Below are positions 55,286 to 64,000 of a DNA stretch of 64,000 nt, one piece after another (positions within the stretch are counted from its first letter, which is position 1; each line of letters begins with the position of its first letter). The notes beneath the pieces are model-generated. The model saw nothing but the letters and a program-made list of their open reading frames with translations, was not told where the DNA came from and searched no databases. Location of the stretch: contig JAVTVY010018685.1 of NCBI GenBank assembly GCA_036873755.1, positions 1-64,000 on the forward strand, read 5' to 3'. A program made the position numbers and the translations under genes. This DNA is from Hanleya hanleyi. Lineage: Eukaryota; Mollusca; Polyplacophora; Lepidopleurida; Hanleyidae.

Positions 55286-57050
55286 GTAATATCAGGTCAA
55301 TATGTATCCTCGTGTTCCGTTCGTTCCTAGCTTGTATTCCATTCGCAGCTTCTCGGGGATCTCTGTTCGCAGATATCCATTGAACGACATTGGACTTCAT
55401 ATTGAACTATATGAAGTGCCAGATACGAAAACAAACGATGATGTCACTGGGAGTTAAATATACAACACATTCGATGCTAAAACTGATAATTTGTGATTTA
55501 TATTTTCATGTGTCATAAAAGACATTATTGGCAGTTCATTAGACATAAATTTGTGATCGAAGGTTTACGCGCGCGCGTTAGTAGTTTGTATTACCCCTCA
55601 GCCAATTTTGGCTGACCAGGTATTTTCATGGGCGGCGCCTGTCTGTCTGTCCATCTGTTTGTCCATCCGTCCGTCTGGGCGTCTGCCTGTCAACATTCTA
55701 TAAATGACTATAACCAGGCTCTCCGAATACATACGACCCTTGCATCTAGCGATGGGCCAGAAGCCTATTGAACATTAACCAACATTCACCTATCTTTTAG
55801 AAGTCAAACGACATTTTAAATTTAGATTTGATACTTTAAGCATGATATTTCGGTGTCGGTGTCCATACCGCGCGTAACGATTTGAATTGTCAGTTTCTAT
55901 ACAGCCGTGAATAGAAGATTTCCACTGGCCAGTTCCCGGTACGTGTTCTTGATTGACTCAATCTACGTACTGACAATAGTCAGATGTAAATGGACACTTA
56001 TGAATATCGGGAGTATAGTGAATAGGGTTGTAAAGAGCAGTGCGGGTTGGAATAGGCGTGGAAGAGTGTGTGTATTGTGACCTGGGGTGTAAAGCGGGTA
56101 TATTTGGACCAGACTGGGTCCTATATGGGGTTTCTATGGATATAGTCTCAGTGTCCTGGACATGGTGTGACTGTGGCGTAATCGGGCACATGCGTACTCG
56201 GAGAATAAGTGGACACAGGGCATTTGTGAATACGTACATGCGCATGGTGTGCATGGGTTGTGGGGTATTGACTGAAAACAGTATGCAGTGTACAGTCAAT
56301 CCACATCAAGCAGCCACAATAGATGCATCGCTGTGCTGTTACAGGTCACGTGTTTAGGACCTCATCAGTAATAGAGAAACCGTAGCTATGATCGAAAGCC
56401 ATCTCGGGTGGACGAACTACACTCTATACACTAGCCCATAGGGGTGGGTATAGTTCTATTGAAGCTCATGTTGGCTACACTGTCCGTCATAGGTCGGGGC
56501 GTAGTAAAGAAAGAGCGTTCGAGATGTATGATCGATAGTGGTGGGATCACCATGACCGGGTGAAACACATGTCCCAAACCCCATTCCACTGCCTATGTTT
56601 CTAAGCCATGGCACTGACCCATCCCTATGTGACTCGCGTTTTACAGCGCGCAGCAATGGTTGATTCACTCATAGGTTACCGAGCGATGGTCCGGACTATG
56701 TTTGCAGATGGAGAAGATAAAACGGGAGAGTCTTGGAAGAGTTCATAGATGCGGTACTGGAGAGAGTCGACTCGATTGGAAGGCGCGCTATGACCCACTA
56801 TTACTTGTATGTAATAACAATCCTAGATACCCGGGCCTTGAACCACGAGCGAACAGGCCGAGACAAGCGACGGCTCTTCGGCCTGACAGTGCTTGCCGTA
56901 TATTCTTATACGCCTTCCATCATCCGCCACAACTTACCCATACGCCTATACATAGCCGCACGGGTGTGCCCCTTGCTAAAATTGTCGCTATTCTGATGGG
57001 CTAGTCCAAAGGGAGTTGAATAAGAGACGAACAACACACGATTGCATGTC
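55286..57050. other. Intron with a GTCTGTCC-rich repeat start and a dispersed repeat
   Basis: 55590-55690 has hairpin TCAGCCAATTTTGGCTGA followed by CTGTCTGTCCATCTG/CCATCCGTCCGTCTG words and then diverged repeats, the same plan as the elements at 37.5 kb. 56360-56470 resembles 33415-33540. A plus-strand open frame at 56733-56996 has no recognisable family. Confidence 0.4.
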
Positions 57051-57056
57051 AACCAT

Positions 57057-57062
57057 TTTATT
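57057..57062 (-). terminator. Poly(A) signal of element C
   Basis: AATAAA on minus about 70 nt after the unknown ORF stop, in the same context as 4480-4485 in element A. Confidence 0.45.
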
Positions 57063-57130
57063 ATCCATAATTTTACACCATACCCAAGCTGGGGATGGGC
57101 CCAGTGTAGGGTTATTGTCTTTGTGTGTCA

Positions 57131-57668
57131 TCATTCTGGTTCCATTTGATCTCTTTGTGTTGGCCATCGCCGTTCATGGATGGGGTGGCTTGTCGGTTTG
57201 ATAATGAAAACTATGATACTGACACTATCTTCAAGGTCCATTGGGTGTTTGGACGTTGCTTTTGGGTCCACCACAAGGGATCCAATGGGCGAACTGGTGG
57301 GGACTTTCTCCAACGACTCCTGATTGGTGATTATAAAGGGTTTGTCGAAGACCCAGATATGGGCCCTAGTATAGTAATACCTCAGTTGATCTGTCCTTTA
57401 TGACAAACTTGGTAGATTAAGTCAAAAGGCAGTGTCTTGATCGCTAAAAATCGTCTCAACATAGCTACGTAGACGGGCGAAGTTGATCAGGCGGAAATTG
57501 TGCAGATCTTGAAAACGGCGGTGGTGACGATGGAAATACCGTCCGATGGCTGCCTAGTGGTGGCTGTACATCTCAGTCACTGGATGGGCATCGGGCAAGG
57601 CCAGGCTGTGCAAATCCACGAGAGCGTACACGAAGTGCTCATGACCCTCATCTCTAGCATGAGTTGGC
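57131..57668 (-). pseudogene. Polinton C: unknown ORF downstream of capsid gene, broken
   Basis: Upstream part reads EGHEHFVYALVDLHSLALPD and HRRFQDLHNFRLINFARLRS (57660-57440) with an in-frame stop between. After further stops the core reads TDQLRYYYTRAHIWVFDKPF and a Ser-Leu-Glu segment, ending at 57131. The core is homologous to 4074-4380 in element A. Same place relative to the capsid gene and poly(A) signal. I do not recognise the family. Confidence 0.5.
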
Positions 57669-57714
57669 ATAGGTGGCTCGGTTCATACGTTGGGTGGAAG
57701 GTATTTATTCCACG

Positions 57715-58375
57715 GAAAAAAAATCTTTGTCCGTGACCAGATTCTGTGCCGGGACGGAACACACTTTGATTTACGCACATCGGATAGGGTATGGTGCTGC
57801 TTATTGTTCCAAGATTGATATGACCCAACTGCACTCCTGGGTGTCATTGTGCCGACGTACAAGGCTGCGTCTTGGATGAAGTGGAGTGGCCAGTAAAGTA
57901 AAGGCCGGTTTCGCATGCGTCAGTCGAATTTCAATAAGCACTTTATGCAAGAGGTAGCCGTCTTGTATGAAACGGTCTGCGTGCATTAGATCCACTGATC
58001 GACGTCGATGTAAAACGACCGCCTTTTTATCCATCCGACATTGACTACTTGTGGTGTCCTTGTGGAACAAGGATGCAGTCAGTTTTTCTTTTTCGGTCGT
58101 ACAACAGCTTTTCGATGTAGGCACAATAGGGATATGTGTTTGTTGAGACACTCACGAGTTTGTTACTGAGAACCACATCCTCCTGCTGGAACGCAGTTTG
58201 GAGCCAGGCATCGTCCTCGAGATTAGTGCCGTCCTCAATGACGACCTTGCCTTTCAAATACAAGTAGGTATTGGCTAAATCCACATGATCAGGATCTCAA
58301 TGCTGGAGATGTTCCACCCCTCGGTGCTGATTTGGGTCGTCGGTACGTTCCACAAATCAAATTCGCTCTTGGAAG
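57715..58375 (-). pseudogene. Polinton C: major capsid protein, N-terminal half only
   Basis: Readable pieces in changing frames: SEFDLWNVPTTQ, MDLANTYLYLKGKVV, VSTNTYPYCAYIEKLLYD, DRFIQDGYLLHKVLIEIRL, DAALYVG, then CSVPAQNL. They follow the element A protein in order up to about its residue 265. The rest is absent: the next bases belong to the unknown ORF. More diverged than A and B. Confidence 0.7.
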
Positions 58376-58689
58376 AGGGGCGCAACCACTGATGAAAGAG
58401 GGTCTAGTTCACCCAAAGATGTTCTGGTCTTCGATGTGGGTCGTCGCTCGGTTGCAGGCCAACTGGTGAGAGGTCTCTGGGGCGCAGGTATTTTATCCCC
58501 TATGTCTCGGTCCCCTTGGGCGACTGAGACGTGTCTTGCTTCTTTGGTTCGGCGTTTGAGCGCCTCTCCGACGGAGACACCGCTGCAAGCATCACTCAGG
58601 GCTACACACCACTTCGGACGGCTTGTTTCTCGATTGCTTTGAACCTGCGCACCAAAAGCGCAAGGAAAGTTTTGGAGATACTCCGCCAT
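58376..58689 (-). pseudogene. Polinton C: pVI/pX-like protein, degraded
   Basis: GEALKRRTKEARHVSVAQGD and RDIGDKIPAPQRPLTSWPAT match the second half of the element A protein, and the Gly-rich part is mostly lost. The normal stop is missing, so the frame runs into the capsid region. Confidence 0.55.
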
Positions 58690-58737
58690 TCCCGGATCGT
58701 CCCTTATATCGATTTTGATGAATTTTGATTAAGTCCG

Positions 58738-59285
58738 TCATGAACACGATGAACACGGCGCTTCATGGCGACGAATGATGAGGGAGGGGCTCTGTCCTTT
58801 ATTTATAACGCGGTCGGTGTTTTCATGATAATGACCTTTCGTGATAATGTCATCCGCTGCTGCGTCGTCCAAGGTCAACTTGTCGGCTGACCGGTCCTCA
58901 TGTGCCACTTCGTCTACATCCGGCACGGCATGTCTAAGACTGACCATAGATCAGGATGACGGATGAAATGCAACGTGGATCCACTAATGAGATCCGGTTG
59001 AGCGAAGAAGGGGCCGAACCAGCCGTACACAATGTGGCACAGATGGATGAGGTTGCCGTGGAGTTCGCCACTCATCACTCGTTTGAATTTGCTCCAACCA
59101 ATACATGACAAACGAATGACAACCGGTTGAGATTGTGTTGGGTTACTATGGCACACATCCCCTATATTTTCGATGATCTGGATTCGACTACCATACGCGT
59201 GTAGAAAGACCTCTGGAGAAGGCTGATAATAGCAGACAGGATATGGTCCGTCATCATGAGGTGGCCTGATGCAGAGCTGCACCAA
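58738..59285 (-). pseudogene. Polinton C: PC4/p15-like protein, frameshifted
   Basis: RIQIIENIGDV, VIRLSCIGWSKFKRVMSGEL, HGNLIHLCHIVYGWFGPFFA and HPDLWSVL (to about 58914), then after a shift RHAVPDVDEVAHED and an acidic tail to 58738. This aligns with one repeat of the element B protein (LHLC, FFAQ, PDLW, P-VDE). Directly upstream of the pX-like gene, a different order from element B. Confidence 0.5.
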
Positions 59286-59439
59286 TGCTCGTGGTGCTCA
59301 CGAATGAGCGGTAGTCTCGGGTGTGGAACTTCCATATCGTCCCGAGATTGCGGTCCGCGCCCGTACTTTGCACGTTAAGGACATTCCGATGACGTCATCG
59401 GATCAAGGTTAAATATCGAACTCCACCTCTACCTAAGAC

Positions 59440-60010
59440 AACTCAAATGCCCTTTCTCCAGTACTATCCATGTGCACATTCCCATATCCCCGGACCTACG
59501 AGAGCCACTCTAGGGTCGGCATTCATCTCCAGTGTTCACATGCCACTAGTCGCACTATGGTCTAGTGTTTTGCGGTATATAGGTAGGCATGTCCCCGAGA
59601 GTCTCTGTGTTTTTTCTGCTTTGATTACGTCACAAATGACGTTATCATCACGTCACTTCTTCTCTGGAGTTATTCCAGGGCCCACATACATTTCCAATGT
59701 CAACATGTCACTCGTCATCTCTAGGGCCAGTGTATAGGGGTATAAAGGTATGGGCATGTCATCAATGCGCATCGGAATATGCGGTTTTCTCTACTACTGA
59801 TGACCTACCGTCGCGTAACTCCTTTTCCGGCTATAATCCAGGGTCCACATACATCTCTAAGTTCCATATGCCACTAGTCGCTACATGTCCTAGTGCATAT
59901 CGGTATATACGTAAGCACCTATTCTCCTGTCAATCCGAGCGTATCTGCGATTCCTCTACTACTAATGGTGTCACAGATGAGATCAGTCACGTGATTTTTA
60001 CTCTGACGTG
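59440..60010 (+). repeat. Three ~190-bp degenerate tandem repeats
   Basis: Units contain 'CCAGGGYCCACATACATYTC', 'CATATGCCACTAGTCGC', 'CTAGTG/TAGTGCATATCGGTATATA' and 'TCTCTACTACTRATG', near 59490, 59665 and 59840. Each is followed by GACGTCA-like or GTCACGTGA-like motifs. Confidence 0.6.
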
Positions 60011-60925
60011 ACACCAAGTTGCCATGGATACACTCCGTGTCCAAGGTCAGAGGTCAAGGGTTAACCTAGTAGGCCCTCGTAGATATCGAGCAGAGATTGA
60101 TCGACCAAGCATAAATGGGGAGATAATCATGCACAGGCATTCGAAACGTCAGCTGTGTCAGCATAAGTTTTCAGCCTTATGGAATGCAAGTTCTCCTGAT
60201 TCTCAGTCCTCCTCCCGACTTAATTCCGTTATTTAGTTCCTTAACTTTTTAACAGATAGACATATATTTCTCAATTTTCAAATTGTTGGAGTCTCGTACC
60301 CAAATTGTGGTCAAGGTCGACGTGGCCCAAAAATCAGAATATCTTTGAAAATTGAATTTTTTTTGAGTGGATATATGAGGAAATACAATGAGTCGCATAA
60401 CAAACTTGAGGTCAAGGTCACTATGGCCCAAAAATCAGGAAAACATTTAGCATCGATCGTATTTGGCGAGTGATTACGGTAGTGGAAGTCTAAATTGCGG
60501 TAAAAAGGTCAAAGGCCAAGAACACTATGACTCACAATCAGGAAATCGTTAAATAAATTGCGATATAATTCCAGTTCAGGGATGATGATTGTCACCACAG
60601 ACATTTTTCAAGCTTATGACAAACAAGAAACCAGAAGTCAAAGGGTCAAGGTCACTGGACATCATTGAAAATCAGGAACTCCCAATTTTGTACATCGATG
60701 CATTAGGGAAAGGCGTTGAGGTGGGTAGCAAGATTGAGGTCCAAAAGCTCAAGGTCACTGGGCATCAACAAATCATTGAAACTTGAAAAACTTGTAGACT
60801 GATTTTTAGCCCATATTGCATATTAGGTTCTTGTTTGTGATTAGGAATAAAGACATGTAATTTTTTTAAGATTAGTCTTGATATGAATTATGTTGGCATA
60901 GTTATCTAACTATGAATTATTTCAG
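60011..60925. repeat. Intron with degenerate AGGTCAAGGTCACT repeats
   Basis: 60290-60790 has repeated 'GAGGTCAAGGTCACTATGGCC' and 'AAAATCAGGAA' units at irregular ~110-bp spacing. It ends with the TTATTTCAG acceptor at 60925. Confidence 0.5.
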
Positions 60926-61242
60926 GCCAAGAGGGTCGAGCTGGAATGGCAGCTCTATTGTACAACGAAGGAAACCCGTTATCGGAGGTACAGCGCAGCG
61001 CCATCTACAGGCTGTGCGAAGAACATCTAGCACCTTGGGCCAGGCCTCGATTCTTGCGAGTTCAGAAACAAAGAGAGATGACTTCAACGCATAAACAAAA
61101 GAAGAATGAGCTTGTAGAGGAAGGATTCAGTCATCACAGGATAGACGATCCTTTGTATTTTCTTGATCAGGAAAAACGGGATTATGTGCCGTTCAATGAA
61201 CAACTGTATTTGCGTGTAATTAATGGAGGTATACGAGTTTAG
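60926..61242 (+). CDS. SLC27A: SLC27A/FATP-family terminal coding exon
   Basis: Acceptor ATTTCAG at 60925, 317 nt to TAG 61240-61242, phase 1 in. It codes GQEGRAGMAALLYNEGNPLS, LCEEHLAPWARPRFLRVQKQ, EGFSHHRIDDPLYFLDQ and a C-terminus GGIRV. GxEGRAGMAA and DPLYFLD are conserved FATP C-terminal segments. RVQKQREMTSTHKQKKNELV sits where the catalytic C-terminal Lys region lies. With the other seven exons it gives one uninterrupted 1,400-nt frame. Confidence 0.93.
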
Positions 61243-62205
61243 TATACGGTATGTGATGGAGGGTGATTCTTGAAGATTTCATTATTTACTAGATGGTTTC
61301 CAACTAAGGAAAAGTCTGTGAACACAAAGAAGATGTGATCATTGGGTTTTACCGTTGATCCATAAGCAGGTCTAGATTCTCCTGCCTATATGTCTACATT
61401 ATGGGGAATATTATGATTCAGTGATAACGGGAATATTTCGACATGATGTTGCCAAAGCATAATGGTCATTTCTTGGAATAGTAGGGTAACTTGATGCAGA
61501 TTTACGCCAGTTATAATATTTCCATGATGTAGGCATAGACAGGGGAGGAACGATACGAACCAAACATTTACACCGGGATTCACGTGTCAATGCAATCTTC
61601 AGCGTGCCGGGGCGAAACTTTATCTAAAAATAAGTCGAAAATTGTCAATTCGATGGATTGACAATTTCACTGCCCCCGCCCCTTCACCTCTTCTTGATTG
61701 CTCACTGTGAGTTTTGGTTTGTAAGATCAATAAGCAGGCTACTTTTAATTGCAGAGATCTATATGACAATGAATTTAACAAGGAAGTATAAAATATGCCT
61801 GAGTTGTTTTTGTCACCAATCAAGCATGAAGTGGATTCATAACACAACTGATTACATGAGTTACATTATGAAGTTCCAGTATCGACCCGCAAAATGCAAG
61901 ACAATATTTGTGGGATGCCGCGGAGGGAGCAGTGTTCAACCAACCCTTCAACGGATCAACAACCACTCCCCCCTCCTCCCCCCATACACACACACACACA
62001 CACGCACACACACACACACACACACACAAACACCATGCCCATACCATCATTTGTCCGCATTGATTCGGGAACTCTCAGCTCTTTGATCTGGGACTCCGCT
62101 TGCTAGTATTTCAGTTACATTGCAAGTCTGATTCGGGTTGACTGTGTATATAAATAGGGTTATCATCTAGAAAGTTAAGGATTCTATGGTGTTCCATTTC
62201 GGCCA
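61243..62205. other. 3' region of the host gene with an (AC)n microsatellite
   Basis: Presumed 3' UTR and beyond. (CA)n with few interruptions at 61985-62029. No clear AATAAA found close to the stop; no other gene. Confidence 0.5.
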
Positions 62206-62516
62206 TTTTTGCGTCGCGCGTCGCAGGCGACGGGAAGGGCGACGTCGCCCACGACGTCGCCCGCGACGTCGCCCTTCCCGTCGCGTTCTTATAATGTTAA
62301 GAGATAGAACGCGACGCGACGTCGCCCTTTTTAAACGCGACGTCGCCCACGACGTCGCCCTTCCCGTCGCGTGTCGCGCGTCGCTTTAATCAACACGACG
62401 CGATGGGCGACGTCGCCCACGACGTCGTGCACGACGTCGCTCGCGACGTCGCCCATCCCGTCGCCCTTTCCGTCGCGTTCTTATAATGTTAAGAGATAGA
62501 ACGCGACGCGACGTCA
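62206..62516. repeat. CpG-dense GACGTCGC palindromic repeat block
   Basis: Built almost wholly of GACGTCGCCC, CACGACGTCG and CCCGTCGCG words. A hairpin-bearing segment GCGTTCTTATAATGTTAAG with AGATAGAACGC occurs twice (about 62281 and 62474, 193 bp apart). Every word is self-complementary or has its complement nearby. Confidence 0.75.
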
Positions 62517-62783
62517 GTAGTGGATATAGAGCACTTAAAGCCTTTTTTCACCCGGATGTAACTATGACGTCACAACTGGCTGGTTTTGTAACGAGTCTTT
62601 TGATTGGTTGAATTGTAAGTGTGAGGTTGAATTTGATTGGTTGAGGTGTCGTCCCTGTTGTAAAGCAAGATGGTGGGTGTCGGCCCTGTTGTAAAGCAAG
62701 ATGGCGGCGTGGTTCGGGCATGTTCGGGCATGTTCGGGCAAAAAAAAGTTCCGGCAAAAAAAAAAAAAAAAAAATGTATTCAT
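62517..62783. other. Short duplicated words and A run
   Basis: TTGATTGGTTGA twice (62597, 62633), TTGTAAAGCAAGATGG twice (62659, 62690), TTCGGGCATG three times (62715-62740), and an A run at 62755-62774. No gene. Confidence 0.5.
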
Positions 62784-63895
62784 GCGCGGTGATGCGGTTT
62801 GGCCGTGGTTTTGGCGGTGATTCGGTCTCGGGAAAAAGCTTCCGCGGAGAAAAAGTAGTCCCTAGATAAAATGGTCCGATGGGGTCGAGTGAGGTATCAA
62901 AGTGAAGGTTAGGTGAAGGAGCATCTAATGGGCTGGGTGTGGGGTTGAAATATCGTCATTCTGCGCATGCGCGGCGGCCGAAGGGTATGAAAATAGCCTT
63001 TTTGGAGCTAGGGGAGCCCCTAAGGGTCCGATGGGGTCGAGTGAGGTATCAAATTGAAGGTTAGGTGAAGGGGCATCTGATGGGCTGGGCGCGGGGTTGA
63101 ACTATCGGCATTCTGCGCATGCGCGGAGGCCAAAGGGTATGAAAATAGCCTTTTTGGAGCTAGGAGATTGACTACTGGTCCAGTGGGGTCGAGTGAGGTA
63201 TCGATGTGAAGCATTCGTGAAGGGGCATCTGATGGGCTGGGTGTGGGGTTGAAATATCGGCATTCTGCGCATGCGCGGTGGCCCAAGGGTATGGAAATAG
63301 CGGTTTTGGAGCTAGGGGAGTCCCTAATGGGCCAATGGAGTAGTATGAGGTATCAAAGTGAAGCATTCGTGAAGGGGCATCTGATGGGCTGGGTGTGGGG
63401 TTGAACTATCGGCATTCTGCGCATGCGTGGTGGCCCAAGGGTATGGAAATAGCCGTGTTGGAGCTAGGGGAGCCCGTAATGGACCAATGGGGTCGAGTGA
63501 GGAATCAAAGTGAAGCATTCGTGAAGGGGCATCTGATGGGCTGGATATGGGGTTGAACTATCGGCATTCTGCGCATGCGCGGTGGCCCAAGGGTATGGAA
63601 ATAGCCGTGTTGGGAGCTAGGGCAGCCCCTAATGGACCAATGGGGTCGAGTGAGGTATCAAAGTGAAGCTTATGTGAAGGGGCATCTGATGGGCTGGGTG
63701 TGGGGTTGAACTATCGGCATTCTGCGCATGCGCGGTGGCCCAAGTGTATGAAAATAGCCGTGTTGGGATGTAGGGGAGCCCCTAATGCACCAATGGGGTC
63801 GAGTGAGGTATCTAAGTGAAGCATTCGTGAAGGGGCATCTGATGGGTTGGGTGTGCGGTAGGAATATCATTCTGCGCATGCGCAGATGCATGTCC
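62784..63895 (-). repeat. ~152-bp NRF1-motif satellite array, inverted copy (right array)
   Basis: Complement of the left array: the tail with CTTCCGCGGAGAAAAAGTAG at 62838-62857, then units with GCGCATGCGC near 62964, 63116, 63267, 63419, 63570, 63722 and 63874 (151-152 bp apart). Units are more uniform than on the left. 63896-64000 has CCAATCAGAAGCGAGTATTT twice (63894, 63935) and runs off the window. Confidence 0.85.
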
Positions 63896-64000
63896 AATCA
63901 GAAGCGAGTATTTCAAATCCGTCCCAGAGCTCTCGTCCAATCAGAAGCGAGTATTTTGACCCGGTGCATTATGGGACATATCCAAGATGGCGGCACGTAT

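Noticed and set aside
56733..56996. Plus-strand open frame of 87 codons next to element C
   Set aside because: No recognisable family, no promoter or homologue in the window.
57125..57403. Plus-strand open frame of 92 codons
   Set aside because: Shadow of the minus-strand unknown Polinton ORF, which has a homologue in element A.
61658..62106. Open frames across the (AC)n tract
   Set aside because: Thr-His repeats from a microsatellite in the 3' region of the host gene.

Overview
The window is animal DNA, most likely from a marine invertebrate (mollusc, brachiopod, hemichordate or lancelet; I cannot decide which). The evidence is a spliced host gene with canonical GT/AG introns, and introns full of Polinton/Maverick remnants, a Penelope-like retroelement, fold-back MITEs and about 150-160 bp tandem-repeat elements of the kind common in such genomes. 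I see no prokaryotic gene.

Host gene: eight plus-strand coding exons (7657-7872, 32930-33088, 34982-35106, 45786-45977, 47789-47882, 51145-51343, 55188-55285, 60926-61242) join in perfect phase. They give the last ~467 codons of one SLC27A-family protein (fatty-acid transport protein / very-long-chain acyl-CoA synthetase), ending at TAG 61240-61242. The 5' exon(s), about 200 codons, are not seen. Nearly everything else between 7.9 and 60.9 kb is intron, including one 25-kb intron.

Polintons: there are three copies. Element A (1-4485, plus strand, cut by the window start) keeps a small hydrophobic protein, a proline-rich conserved protein, a penton-like protein, a pVI/pX-like protein, the major capsid protein and an unknown ORF. 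Element B (about 16.4-26.65 kb, inside the 25-kb intron) is near-complete: protein-primed DNA polymerase B on plus, converging on a minus-strand series of PC4-like protein, integrase, mucin-like membrane protein, ATPase, small protein, proline-rich protein, penton-like, pX-like, major capsid and adenain-like protease. Element C (57.05-59.3 kb, minus) is a short derivative with PC4-like, pX-like, capsid and unknown-ORF pieces. Most genes are broken. The best new signal is in the spacers of A and B. At five gene junctions the stop codon of the upstream gene lies inside a TATA-like box, and the A of a TCAGT initiator lies exactly 32 nt after the first base of that box. Other junctions instead overlap as TAATG.

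Other regions: 4.65-6.35 kb and 62.8-63.9 kb carry the same ~152-bp NRF1-motif satellite in opposite orientation. 10.9-15.6 kb holds tandem repeats with a CTCF-like palindrome, ending in a terminal hairpin that recurs at 37.5 kb. 26.64-29.99 kb is a decayed Penelope-like element with an N-terminal GIY-YIG nuclease. 31.2-31.9 kb is a RING-finger gene with a textbook TATA-Inr promoter but two in-frame TAG codons. 37.15-41.96 kb is a non-autonomous DNA transposon split by two nested tandem-repeat elements. 42.45-45.33 kb is a 2.9-kb palindrome of GCGATA-type words. 46.9-52.1 kb holds several fold-back elements, and 62.2-62.5 kb is a CpG-dense GACGTCGC block.
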